From the NCBI RefSeq assembly GCF_002994745.2, contig NC_037094.1:45211139-45275138 (forward strand): a DNA stretch of 64,000 nt, in the 5' to 3' direction. The position numbers were made by a program, and so were the translations under genes. Numbering within the stretch: the stretch's first letter is position 1; every line of letters begins with the position of its first letter. Positions 19,901 through 30,974 of the stretch are shown in pieces. The DNA is from Rosa chinensis (lineage: Eukaryota; Streptophyta; Magnoliopsida; Rosales; Rosaceae). The notes beneath the pieces are model-generated. The model was not told where the DNA came from and did not search any database. It saw only the letters and a program-made list of their open reading frames with translations.

Positions 19901-20728
19901 TCCATTTCGTCCAAAGGAAGATGACGAAGAGGTGTTGCGAGCTGAAATTCCCTATCTAAGTGCAATAGGCGCATTATTGTACTTAGCCCAATGTACTCGA
20001 CCAGACATTGCATTCTCAGTGAACTTGTTAGCTAGATTTAGCTCAGCACCAACGCAGCGTCACTGGAATGGTATCAAGAACATTTTTCATACCTAAAAGG
20101 AACCATTGACTTGGGACTGTTCTTTCCCTACAGAGACACAAGAGGGACCGCAGATGGAACTGCAATCCCTAAAGGAAATATTTCTGGCGAAAGCGCCACT
20201 CACTACACCGAAACGCCAAATGACGTTTTGGTTGGTTTTACTGATGCTGGGTACCTCTCTGACCCACATGAAGGTCATTCCCAAACTGGTTATGTATTTA
20301 CCATTGGGAACACGATGATATCTTGGAGATCAACAAAGCAAACCCTTGTGGCTACCTCCTCGAACCACTCAGAGATCATCACTCTACATAAGGCGGTTCG
20401 TGAGTGTGTATGGTTAAGAGCTATCATCACACATATTCAAGGGACTAGTGGTTTGAGTTCTACCACTGAAGAGTTTACTTGCATTTATAAAGATAATGCA
20501 GCTTGCATCGAATAGATGAAGCTAGGATATATCAAGGGTGATAATACAAAACACATATCGCCAAAGTTTGTCTACAATCAGCAACAACAGGCCCTCCTCA
20601 AGATTCAAGTGAATCAAGTAAGGTCTGAGGAGAATGTGGTAGATTTGTTCAGTAAATCACTGCCTAAGGCCACATTTGAGAAACATGTGAAAAACATAGG
20701 AATGCGAAGACTTTCCAAGCTCCCTTGA
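16931..20728 (+). pseudogene. Copia-1 pol (protease, integrase, RT, RNase H), inactivated
   Basis: Protease: the active-site motif LVDSGTTHTI (about 17008). Integrase: an HHCC finger (HDRLGHPSHD...FCKAC) and the DDE core LVDALTRW, RLDNAGEF and GLAEATIKR (17800-18060). RT: KARLVAQGFSQ, LMDVVTAYLYG and the catalytic YVDDM (about 19650). RNase H lies at 20111-20728. Damage seen: in-frame stops at 17402-17404, 18275-18277 and about 18302, a frameshift near 18470, further disruption at 18800-19020, a frameshift near 20090, and a stop at 20513-20515. Two of the integrase stops look like C-to-T changes at expected CAG and CGA codons. It cannot make a functional polyprotein. Confidence 0.92.
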
Positions 20729-20925
20729 TTAATGTAAAGATCAGGGGGAGGTGTAGACGTCAGGGGGAGTCTAACACACACATGTCATCCTCAAATGTAA
20801 AAGGTGCGTTGTGCTATCTTTTCCTTCGACTAAGGTGTATTTTTTGTCCCACAAGGTTTTTATTGTTACTTGGCAAGGTTTTTAGTGAGGTAACAACTCA
20901 TGCACCATTTCGTCTTTGACTTGGC

Positions 20926-20936
20926 ACAAGGGGGAG
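20926..20936 (+). other. Polypurine tract of Copia-1
   Basis: AAGGGGGAG sits immediately before the TG of the 3' LTR, the expected position for plus-strand priming. Confidence 0.85.
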
Positions 20937-21151
20937 TGTTGAAGGAATAACATATTATGTGCCTTCATCAAAGAGATTGACGGAGAGGGAATCAAGTAAT
21001 TAGCAATCACCATCAATCAGCATGGATCAAGGACCAATCAGTAGTTAATGTCATCATTGTAATTGATATTTCCGTTGTAATTTTCTCCCTATATAAAGGG
21101 GCTATGAAATGAAATGAGTAGACCGATTCCAGTTGTCATTTTACTTTTACA
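20937..21151 (+). repeat. 3' LTR of Copia-1
   Basis: It is 215 bp like its partner. The four differences from the 5' LTR are A/G at base 5, CG versus CA in the CCTTCGTC segment, ACTGA versus ACCGA, and CCAA versus CCAG. Confidence 0.95.
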
Positions 21152-21463
21152 AATGAGAAATTTTAAATACACTCTCTCAATTACTTAATACACATCCCTT
21201 ATATTTTTTTTATCTCATTTTTTTCATCAAATTTCCATCTATGTCCCTCCTCATTAAATAAACAAATGAGAAAAACTTTTTAAAAAATTAGGTCGGCTGT
21301 GTATGACAAATTTTTATTTAATACATTCTTTTACTATAATTTTTTGATTTATTGTGGAATTAATTGCTAATTAATTCCAGGACATATCAATATGGTAATT
21401 ATTAATTATATTTATTCTTTCTCACATCAATAATGTTGGTATATTGCTAGAAAATTGAATAAC

Positions 21464-21697
21464 TGTTCAAGTAAATCCAGAATATGTGTCTGGCCCAAAC
21501 TTGAGGTTACTTGCTCTAGTTGAAATAGAGTTTATATTAGAGATATTCTCGGAGAATCTTAGAAGATATCCAATCAATGTACGATTATGTTTCCATGTAC
21601 AACTCTATCTCTATGCTTGTAATCCTCTATATAAAAAGGCTCCTATTATCAATGAAATGACAACTCAATTCTCTCCCAATATCGTTTCTCTAAAACA
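21464..21697 (+). repeat. 5' LTR of Copia-2
   Basis: It runs from TGTTCAAGTAAATCC to CTCTAAAACA, 234 bp, with a TATA box at 21628-21637. Confidence 0.93.
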
Positions 21698-22746
21698 CGT
21701 TATTAGCACGAAGCCCTAACCCTGAAACAACTAGTCAAACCCTGATTCAAGAAGCTAAAAACCTTGAATCCGAATACAAAACCTTGAAGCCTTTTCTGCC
21801 TCCACCTCACACATTGAAGAACTCGATCCCAGAAGTCCAGAACCGGCGGCTCCACCCAAAGAATTGGCCGGAAACCCACCGAACCGGCCACCGGAAGCTC
21901 CATACAACTCGCAGCAAATATTCCACCGGTTCACCATCTTCCGGACCTCCAATTTTCACCAAATTTTGTCACAAGAAACTCCTCCACCTGAAGATTCAGG
22001 AACCGGAAGAAATATCACAAAAACAGGCCAAAACATTGTTGAACCGGCCGACTGAAAGTCCGGCAGATGGAAAAGAAAAAAAAAAAAAAAGGAGGAAGGA
22101 GAAGCTGCAGCCCAAAGGCCCAAGCCTAGCCCAAGCCGAGATCAAGCCGAGCCCACAGACAAGCCACGTCAGCACTGGACCCCATTGCCACGTTAGCACC
22201 CAGGGACCCACTGCCGCGTCAGCATTAGGACCCCACTGCCACGTCAGCGAAGGTCAGCATCGGTCAACGCCTATCAGCGACCGGTCAACGACGGTTGACC
22301 GATTCATGTCAACTTTCCGGCCACATTTTCTAGCCATTTTCTGGCGACCTATATATTTCGAGGTATTTTTTACTAAACGTTCCCCTTTTTTTAGAGTTTT
22401 TTAATTCAATTTCTCTTCTTTTTCGAGGACTTGTAACCTCCCTTTTTCTACCCCCCTTTCTTCATCATAAGGGAGACCAAATTAAGCCGAACTGTGGGGG
22501 TTCGTGCTCACTTCAAGCTTAGAGCTTGTTGAGATCTCCAAACTTAGAGTTTGTAGAGAATTTATGATTGACCACTTACATCATTGTTTCGATCTAATCC
22601 AACCCCTCTTGGAATAGAATTTCTTGGAAGCGACTACGCTCGGAAATTCCTAATTTCTTGGAAGCGACTACGCTCAGAAATTTTATTTGTTTTCGTGGTA
22701 GCCTTTTCGCTCCGAAACTAACCCTAATTTCTTGTTCTCTTTCAGG
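21698..22746 (+). other. Leader of Copia-2
   Basis: The putative primer site CGTTATTAGCACG (21698-21710) is followed by about 1 kb of leader. An open frame across about 21784-22404 is Pro/Thr/Lys-rich without a recognisable domain and is probably incidental. A pair of near-identical segments containing TTCTTGGAAGCGACTACGCT lies at 22620 and 22657. Confidence 0.6.
22163..22248. repeat. Four ACGT/CGCGT-core repeats in the Copia-2 leader
   Basis: GCCACGTCAGC occurs at 22163-22173 and 22238-22248, with the variants GCCACGTTAGC (22187) and GCCGCGTCAGC (22213). They are about 25 bp apart and separated by GGACCCCACT-like sequence. On the complement each exact copy reads GCTGACGTGGC, which contains a TGACGTGG hexamer-type site known to bind plant bZIP factors. 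Confidence 0.7.
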
Positions 22747-23805
22747 ATGAGTAACCTGAACAAATTGGACTTTGCTCCATTGGGAACAACTGGCTCTAAA
22801 TATCATAGGTAGGTTCGTGATATCCGCCAGCATCTCAAGGTCGATGGAATCTTAGATACGATTCTCGAGCCTAGCCAGGACGTGCTAACTGTTGAGCAAG
22901 GTCAAGCTTTGGAAGCAAATAGAGCAGCCTTAGAGGCAAATAAGGCGAAAGCCATCATCCTAATGACTCGTCATATGGATGATTCACTCCAGTACGAGTG
23001 TATGAATGAAGAAGACCCCAGAAGGCTGTGGGTCTCACTCGAAAATAGATTTGGCAACGTTCGTGACTCCTTGCTTCCTGACCTAGAAGTGAGATGGCAT
23101 AGCCTCCGCTTCTGTGATTTCAAGTCAGTTCTTGACTACAACTCGGAAGCACTTCACATTAAATCCTTAATGGAATTCTGTGGTAAAGAGATCACAAATG
23201 CGATGTTGATTGAGAAGACTCTCTCTACTTTCCCCATCTTTGCATTGATGGTTGCTAAAAACTATCGAATCGATGTTACTGCAAGACGAATCACAAGGTT
23301 TCATGAGCTCATTAGAGCTATGAATGTCGCTGAAAAGCATGACAACATCCTTGTGAAGAGCTATAATTCGAGATCCGTGGGAACATAGCATATTCCAGAA
23401 TCTAATTATAGTCACGCCCCAAAAAGAGGGCGCCAAGATCGAAACCCTAATCTTAGGGATACTTCTGGACGTTCTGGTCCATATAATCGCTCTACTTGGG
23501 AAGGTAATCGCCAAAATAGGCGAACACGGAACCGAAGAGCTCAACGTGGAAAGAGAGAGGGAGGCAACGCCTCTGGCCATGTTGGTGGCGCCACCAACAC
23601 TAAGAGCCATCTAAATGACGCTTTCAAAGCGCCTCAATCAATGGAGTTTGAGCAAAGAGATGTATGTTCTCGATGTGGAGTGTCTGATCATTGGGCACAC
23701 ATTTGTAGAGCTCGTGAAGAAATTGTCACCGCTTACAAAGCATATTGTGAAGCAAGAGAAGCTCACTATATCGAACAAGAAGATCAAGAAGATGATCTAG
23801 AGTAA
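22747..23805 (+). pseudogene. Copia-2 gag, degenerate
   Basis: Gag starts at ATG 22747 and ends at TAA 23803-23805. The UBN2-like region (LMEFCGKEIT, EKTLSTFP) and the zinc knuckle CSRCGVSDHWAHIC near 23670 are recognisable and parallel Copia-1. In-frame TAG stops occur at about 22813 (where Copia-1 has Trp) and about 23386, and a frameshift follows near the knuckle. It is non-functional. Confidence 0.88.
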
Positions 23806-24205
23806 AGGGTTGAAGACTACAAATCTGGCTGGAATCAATAGATCGTCAATTCTGTTTAAGTCTTTATTTTTCCAAGAGATGTAATAGGCAATTGCCATAT
23901 ATTTTTGTAGTAAATGCTAATGGTTTAGTTTTTCTTCAAAGTAGGCTCACTCAAAGTAAGTGTGATGTCTAGGAAGGTTCTGAGATTAGTGGTACTGAAG
24001 CGAGCTTTGCTCCACCGACATCTCTCTACTCACCTGGTCACATTTATTTTGGAATTACCGAAAGAAGTTAGACGACTACCATTGTTTTGCATTTGCTATC
24101 ACTTTGGATTTGATTTTGTTTAGTCAAAGAGACAATGATGTAACTCCATTGGCTTATGAATAAAATTTCGAGTTCTTTATGACTCCATTTTGATTCTGAG
24201 CATAT
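23806..24205 (+). other. Spacer between Copia-2 gag and pol
   Basis: T-rich non-coding sequence of about 400 bp lies between the gag stop and the first pol similarity. This matches the gag-spacer-pol layout of Copia-1. Confidence 0.5.
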
Positions 24206-27200
24206 GACTTTTGTGACTACGATGGCTGGGCCATCAGTATTAATTCAAGGACATGGAATAGCCCAAGTTCCACTTGCCAAATGGCACCTTAATTAGTGTC
24301 ACAGAAACTCTCTACGCTCCTAGGGCCAATCGCACTTATGAATAGCCAACGGATTCCATGTGAAATCTCATGTAGAGAACGGAAATGAGTTCCTTTGCAA
24401 TATCTCTAATGATTGCGAACGAAGGTGCATCTTAGAGAAGTTGATGTGTCACTCTAGTGGATTCTATGTCACTATTCGAGTTATTAATCCAATAAAGTTA
24501 TGAGAGAAGATCTCTTGGATTTAGACACATATTGGCTTTGTCACGACAGGATAGATCATCCTAGTCATGATATGATGATCCGTCTACTAAAGACTTCAGA
24601 TGGACATCATTTCTTTCGAGCGAAACGAAGCATGAATCAAAAGTTGATTTCTGGACTAAGTGTGACCGACGCAGCTGCCTAGGGCACCGCCTCCGTCCAC
24701 CACTAGCCTAGGGCTGGCACAGTCCCTATTCATGACACCATGGATAGCGTCCATCATGGTGACGGCGCCCCAGGTGATGCTGCAATCACTAACTTGCTTC
24801 AAATAGCATTTCAAACGCTCAGGCCTAACCAAAATTCTCATTGGTTGCTTCTAAAGCCTCTCGCTCGTTTTACAAAGCTCGTCCCTTAGGGAAATTAGGA
24901 CTAAGACCGTTCTATGCAAAGGAAATGAACATACTCATTCTGTTCTTACATAGAATCCATGGGGATTCTGTGGACTATTTCAACCAACTTGCGGACGTTT
25001 AAATATCTCATGAGGTTGGTTGACACGTAAACACGCTGGTCACGTGTTGTGCCATTGTTCACCTGTAACAGCTGCTTATTCTACGCTCCTAGCACATATC
25101 ATATGACAACGGGCTCACTCCCCGGATCATCCTATTCCATCAATTGGACTTGACGTTGCTAGAGAGTTTACATCGAAGACTTTCGATGGTTATTGTATTG
25201 GGACTAATGTTGGACATTATATTCCCATGAACACACCCGTATGGTCTCGTGGAAACGACTACGATGGTAGCTCGGACATTGGTAAGGTGCACCAATTTCC
25301 TTATATCCGCTTAGGGTGATGCAATATCGCATACAGCTACGCTAATTCATCTACGATCTACCGCCACTCAATCTACCTTTGAGTTACAGCTAGTGACTGG
25401 GTACGAGTATCGTACTTACGCACATTTGAGTGAGCCATTTATGTGCCAATTGTGCCGCCACAGTGCACTATGATAGGTCCTTATAGACGAATGGGCAACT
25501 ATGTTGGACTTGAGACTCCAACAATCGTCCGCCACTTAATGCTCTTGCAAGGCGATCTCATTATCTCTAGATTTGTGGGTTGTCACTTTGATGAGACAGT
25601 CTTCCCGTCGTTAGGAGGAGATAAGAACACGGATGTTCAGCAGGAACGACAGGAATTGTCGTGGCCTGTCCCTACTATGTCTCATCTCGATCCCTGTTAA
25701 AGTGATGAGATCACACAAATATGCTGCAAACAAGCCTGCAAGGAAGGAAGTCCCTACGAGAGGACGTAGTGCCACCCTACATGGAGGAAGGCATGGCGCC
25801 AACGCCAAAGAGAGTGGCACTCTGGCGTTATAGGTCATGGCCCCAGCTAGGATGCATGGGAGGCCCGTGGGTTCGAAGGATGCTTTGGCACACTCTAATC
25901 CTTTGATCATCGACACTCAAAATCCGTCTCATGAGAATCTTCCGGGTTATGGTTATCGTTGGGGGATGCCTCAACGTCAGAACCTATTCCTGAGAATATA
26001 GAGCTCTATGAAAATTACACTAGTGTACATGAGACGTGGGATAGAAACTCAATCATAATTGTTGATGTAGTTGCGCATGAGTTTGTTGAGTCCGATGATA
26101 TCGAACCACACTCCGTTGATGAATGAATGCCAACGTAGAGAGATTTGGCCTAAATGGAAAGATGCGATCCAGGTTAAGATGGATTCTCTAACGAAGAGGA
26201 AGGTTTTCGAGCTAGTGATGCCAACACCTCCTAACATAAAACCTATTGACTAATGGGTCTTCGTTAGAAAGCGTAGTGAGAAAAAGAGATGGTAATCTCA
26301 CCTTATGGCGCAAGGCTTCTCATAAAACGCCCTGGAATCGAATACGATGAGACATATTCTCTCGTAATGGATGTCATTGCACTCCACTACCCTGTCAGTT
26401 TGGTAGTTTCCGAATAACTGAACATGCAGCTTACAAATGTGGTCACTATGTATCTCTATAGGGATCTAGATATGGAATATACATTAAGGTTCATGGTGAA
26501 CTTCATTTACCCAAGTCAACCCAAGTCAAGTGGCTCTAGACCACAGAGCGCGTTTCCAATGAGGTTGAAACGCTCACTAAAGTAACTACTTAATTGGGAA
26601 GGGATATGCCCACGCGTTTCCATATCAAGTTTCGGATTCTATTCTGTTCATTTTGGACATGATCTTCATTAGAAGCCCTTAAAGAGTTAAGGGAAACCGC
26701 TGAACACTTGAAATCCAATTTTGAGATGAAGGATTATGGGAGAACACGATTATGTCTCGGTTTGGAACTTGAGCATCGTGTCGAAAAATGCTTAGGCATT
26801 TTGACAAGGTCAAGCCTTCAAGCACCCCCATGATCGTCCGTAGTCTTGATCCTGAAAAGGATCCTCTTCATTGAAAGGATGATAATGAAGATGTGCTAGA
26901 GGCAGAAGTGCCTTACTTGAGTACAATAGACGCATTATTGTACTTAGCTTAATGCACAAGACCGGACATCTCATTTGCCATGAACTTGTTAGCTAGATAT
27001 AGCTCTGCGCCAACGCGACGCCATTGGATTGGTGTAAAAGATATCTTTCGATACTTGAGATGTATGATTGATAAGAACTTGTTCTATCCCTACAAAGAGA
27101 TGATGGATTTGGACCCATCACACACCAGGAACGCCGCCAACACTGGCCTGCGTCCACTATCCCCATCCCAAAAAGACATAAGTGTTTTGGAAGGTTTTGC

Positions 27201-27640
27201 TGATGTTGGGTATCTCTCTGACCCATAAAATGGTCATTCCCAAACTGGTTAAGTGTTCACCATGGGAAAAGACCGTGATATCTTGGAGGTCTATAGAACA
27301 AACCTTAGTCGCTATATCTTTGAATAATGCAGAGATTCTTGCTCTTCACGAAGTGGTTCGTGAATGTATATGGATGGGATCCATAGTTACACATGTTTGA
27401 ACAATTATGGTTTGAAGTCTACCACAGATGAGTCTACAAGCATATAGGATAATGCTGCTTGTTTTGAAGCAAGGCTACATCAAAAGCTACCACACCAAGT
27501 ATAATCAGCAACAACAAACTCTCCTCAAGATCAAAGTAAATTAGGTTCGATCTGAGGACAATATGGCAGACTTGCTCACTAAGTCATTGCCTAAATTTCA
27601 TTTTCGAGAAACATGTTGGTAGCATCGTTTGCGGAAGTTA
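24206..27640 (+). pseudogene. Copia-2 pol, heavily degraded
   Basis: Landmarks in order are a protease-like segment lacking the DSG motif (24210-24490), the integrase finger HDRIDHPSHDMM (24541), integrase remnants (24840-25440), the DETVFPSLGGD segment (about 25587), RT remnants (26130-26800; the YVDD motif is not found), and RNase H pieces (LEGFADVGYLSDP, about 27187). Many stops, indels and frame changes are present throughout. A polypurine tract (AAGGGGGAG, 27823-27831) precedes the 3' LTR. Confidence 0.88.
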
Positions 27641-27831
27641 TCCTAACTTCAATGATCATAGTCATCAGGGAGAGATGCAGACATCAGGGGGAGGTGTCTA
27701 CATGTACGGTCTCGAAACGTGAAGGGTGTGTTGTGTTCTTTTTCCCCTTCGACCGAGGTTATTTTTGTCCCACTGAGTTTTTGTTACTCGGCAACGAGAG
27801 AAGCACCACATTTGGGCGACATAAGGGGGAG

Positions 27832-28567
27832 TGTTCAAGTAAATCCAGAATATGTGTCTGGCCCAAACTCGAGGTTACTTGCTCTAGTTGAATAGGGTTT
27901 ATATTAGAGATATTCTTGGAGAATCTTAGGAGATATCCAATCAATGTACGATTATGTTTCTATGTACAACTCTATCTTTATGCTTGTTGTACATACATGT
28001 GCATTTGCAAGCATAATTAGCTATAATGAGCCACGCTCATTGTACCGCCAGGGGTACCAACGCCCACCATATAAGTGACTGGCGTAAAGACAGCTAGCCA
28101 GGTTACCGCCTGAGCCCCGGAGCAACCCCAAAGCACCGCCGACGCGCCGCCACGCGCCGTGTCAAGTTAGCATCAGAAGCTACTGAAACTGGGAACTGAA
28201 GCACATCAGTCCCACATCGAAAACAAGGAGAAGATCATCCTCTTCCTCACCTATAAAGGTCCTCTCCTCTCTCCTCATTTATTACGCATTCAATACTTGC
28301 TTACTGTTACTTTGTCAACATAAATACATCGACTAACTTAGGCATCGCCCAGCGCGGTCTCCCTCTGACGCCCCTTTGTATTTCACTTGACAGGTAACGG
28401 GAACTACAACAACATAAGTATCGATCCGCCCATCGGATCAGCGTTAGCTAAAGTCCGGCTACCGCTAGACTTTTAGACATTAACACTTGTAATCCTCTAT
28501 ATAAAGAGGCCCCTATTATCAATGAAAGGACGACTCAATTCTCTCCCAATATCGTTTCCCTAAAACA
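27832..28567 (+). repeat. 3' LTR of Copia-2, split by a solo LTR
   Basis: Removing 27988-28485 and one CTTGT copy leaves 233 bases matching the 5' LTR from TGTTCAAG to CTAAAACA. Confidence 0.93.
27988..28485. mobile_element. Solo LTR (498 bp) of another retrotransposon
   Basis: It begins TGTACATACATG and ends GACATTAACA (TG...CA). The 5-bp target duplication CTTGT lies at 27983-27987 and 28486-28490. It contains a TATA-like ACCTATAAAGG (about 28250) and GC-rich sequence unlike the host LTR. No internal region is present, which is consistent with LTR-LTR recombination. Possibly Gypsy, but not assigned. Confidence 0.9.
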
Positions 28568-29356
28568 ATAACTTAATTTTCTTACCTTTGTTGTTCGTCA
28601 AGTTGAAAAACTTCATGCCTCTAAGATTTTTAAAGATTCAATATATTTCAATATCTTCATGATCCATATAGTCATGGTCAATAGTAAAATCAGTAAAAAA
28701 TGTCGTGGTGGTTGTTTTGTAAATTAAGTGATTGATCATGTATCCAAGATATATTTGATGGTTTTATAACTTATTTCAATATGTTTCATCCAATTTGGTT
28801 GCTTGCTAATCTTCATATAAACTACAATTATTTCATTTGCCATTAATGTTCATGTATGATCTTGAAGAAAGATGATTATATCATAATCAAAGACGAGAAG
28901 AAAATTTTAACCTATAAGAAAAGATTTAATTAATATTTAGATATATAAAGCATTTAATTCTTATTTTATTTTTGTGGATTCTTCTTTTCTTTATTTATTT
29001 TTATTTATTAATGAGGAGGGGTAAAGATGGAAGTTTAATGACAAAAAAATATAGGCGTGCATGTGCATTAAGTAATTGGGGGTGTGTATATAAAACTTCT
29101 CAATGGAAATGGCTCAATATTATTTGGTTTAGTGACATAAGTCTTACAAATAAAAGCGAGAGGTCCTCTGAACTAGTTGTTGTAATAAAAAAAGGGAGAA
29201 TATCACAAATGGTCACTCAACTTTTACCTATTCGACACTTTGGTCACTCATCTTTTAAATATATCACTTTGGTCACTCAACTTTAACTCTGCTATTCACT
29301 TTAGTCACTTCGTTAATTTTTTTCATTAAAAAAAATTTATTTGCCGTAATATTAAT

Positions 29357-30309
29357 TAGGGCTGTACACAGATTGGATTGGATCGGTTTTGACTCCAAAC
29401 CATCTCTATGTCAAAATGAGCGGTTTATGCATTTTGAACAACCGACCATCAGAAAAAATAATCATAGTCCAATCCAATCCAATCCAATTAAAGATGGTTT
29501 GGTTCGGTCGGTTAGGCGGTTTAACCCTAATAATATTATTTATAAAAAAAATCATAGTAAAATTCAATCTTAATAATAAAAATTATGTTAAATAAACAAA
29601 AACTAAATTTAAAATTCAATAATTAAAATCCAAAACCAATATTCTAAAAAAATCAAAATTTAGAATAGATTCAAAGTGATTCACTTATTTGATGGCTCAG
29701 TCATTAGTAATAGCTTAATTTGCTAGTATTGAAGGTTAGAGAATGAGAGATGTGATGATAAACAATAACTAAATTTAAAATTCAATAATTAAAATCTAAA
29801 ACCAATATTCGATCAAAAATCAAAATTTAGAATAGATTCAAAGTGATTCACTTATTTGATGGCTTAGCCATTAGTAATAGCTTAATTTGCTAGTATTGAG
29901 GGTTAGAGAATGAGAGATTGAGAGATGTGATGTGAGAGAATCAAAGTGATTGTAGCGATTACATATTAGAGTTCTAGGCCTTTGGGCCTTAGATTTAATA
30001 TGGTAGTATATCATTTAAGAATAAAGTTGTAATTAGAGATCTAAAACTTACACAAATAGACTGGACAAATGAATATATATTTATTAAATATATAATTTTA
30101 ACTTTTTTACTATTATATTTCTAATATGCTAGTCGGTTCGGGTTTTGCGGTTTAAGCACAAGAGGAAACCAAACCAACTCATTTCATAAATGGTTTGGTT
30201 CAGTAGTGAACCGGCTTTCAATTTTTAAAGTTAAAAACCTTAACCAAACCATATTTATCGGTTGGTTTTGGCCAGTTTGGCTGGTTTGTACCATGTTTTG
30301 CACACCCTA
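29357..30309. mobile_element. hAT-type MITE (953 bp, 8-bp TSD)
   Basis: The termini TAGGGCTGTACAC and GTTTTGCACACCCTA are inverted. The 8-bp target duplication ATATTAAT lies at 29349-29356 and 30310-30317, diagnostic of hAT. The ends carry AACCAAACC/GGTTTGGTT-type subterminal motifs. There is no coding capacity. Confidence 0.88.
29595..29926. repeat. 166-bp tandem duplication inside the hAT MITE
   Basis: The copy starting at about 29595 and the copy at 29761 (ACTAAATTTAAAATTCAATA) are nearly identical through GCTAGTATTGA(A/G)GGTTAG. Confidence 0.85.
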
Positions 30310-30474
30310 ATATTAATGATATTTTCGTCCAACAAATTGTGAAAAATTGAGAAATCTGTATTAGAATGATTGAGAGAAGTGACTAAAGTGATTGACAGAG
30401 TATTATATATTTGAAAGTTAAGTGACCAAAATGTCGAATGAGTCATAATTGAGTGACCATTTGTAAAATTCTCT

Positions 30475-30974
30475 AAAAAAAAAAAAAACATGTTTCTCCA
30501 ATATTATATAACTTGTATGATATTAACTTGATGTGAATGATGCTCCAGTAAAACGTGCCATATGGTTGGTTTCGAGCTGCTCTGAGGGAGGGGAGCATCA
30601 AGTTGAGTGATCTGCATCAAACACTTGTAACAGTGAGCTGCTCTAACTCTCTTATTTTGTGTTGCTTATGTTGTGAATATTTTACACTCCCTTAATCCAA
30701 GAGAGAAACAGAGCTTCTGTTGTTGTTGTTCTATGTTTCTTACCAAAATCTTTTTTACATCACTTGCCCCATATCTCTCCATTGATTCTCGCCTTGTCTT
30801 GAATCCGTTTCTTTTCTTCGTTTCGGGTTAGGGTTTCGTTGGGCTGTTCGATTTTCCCCTCAAATTGCAGGCTTTGCTTACTAATTTGGGTCCTGGTACG
30901 ACGTCTCTCTCTCTCTGCAATTTTGGGCATGTTAATTTCTGGTTTATTTAGTTAGTTTCTCTATTTAAACTCAG
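30475..30974 (+). promoter_or_regulatory. Promoter and 5' leader region of PWWP gene 1
   Basis: It contains CT-rich leader sequence, GGTTAGGGTTTCGTT (about 30825) and likely 5' UTR intron signals (TTGCAG near 30870; TTTAAACTCAG immediately before the ATG). The exact transcription start is unknown. A small upstream frame (ATG about 30929, 8 codons) is present. Confidence 0.4.

Larger units (their letters stand above)
9045..21151 (+). mobile_element. Copia LTR retrotransposon 1 (12.1 kb including a nested CACTA)
   Basis: Two 215-bp LTRs are bounded by TG...CA and flanked by the perfect 5-bp target duplication AATGA (9040-9044 and 21152-21156). Internal order is leader, gag, spacer, protease, integrase, reverse transcriptase, RNase H, polypurine tract. 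Protease-integrase-RT order places it in Ty1/Copia. The LTRs differ at four positions, all transitions (about 1.9%). The coding region carries nonsense and frameshift changes, and a 4.9-kb CACTA element interrupts gag. Confidence 0.95.
21464..28567 (+). mobile_element. Copia LTR retrotransposon 2 (degenerate, with a nested solo LTR)
   Basis: LTRs lie at 21464-21697 and 27832-28567; the latter is enlarged by a nested insertion. The target duplication ATAAC is present at 21459-21463 and 28568-28572. The LTR copies differ by about 11 substitutions and one indel in 233 bases (about 4.7%), more than Copia-1. Internal coding sequence resembles Copia-1 in order and motifs but is heavily mutated. It is nested in the Mutator-type MITE. 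Confidence 0.93.
9034..29110. mobile_element. Mutator-type MITE split by two Copia elements (9-bp TSD AATGGAAAT)
   Basis: The left terminus GAGAAATTTTAAATACAC begins at 9043-9044 (two bases) and resumes at 21157 after Copia-1. The right terminus is GTGTATATAAAACTTCTC, ending at 29101. Inverted similarity extends about 100 bp inward (CAATTACTTAAT and TTCCATCT are shared). The 9-bp target duplication AATGGAAAT lies at 9034-9042 and 29102-29110. Removing both Copia insertions leaves a non-coding element of about 840 bp, in pieces 21155-21463 and 28573-29101. Confidence 0.8.
29194..30474. mobile_element. Mutator-type MITE with long TIRs, hosting a hAT MITE
   Basis: The left arm (29194 to about 29335; GAGAATATCACAAATGG) and the right arm (about 30335-30474; complement GAGAATTTTACAAATGG) are inverted copies sharing CACTTTGGTCACT-type segments. 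The TIR style resembles the 4.4-kb Mutator-like element here. Poly-A flanks obscure the target duplication. Without the nested element it would be about 320 bp. Confidence 0.75.

Noticed and set aside
21784..22404. 206-codon Pro/Thr-rich open frame in the Copia-2 leader
   Set aside because: No recognisable domain, contains tandem repeats, and lies upstream of gag where no gene is expected. Kept only as leader.
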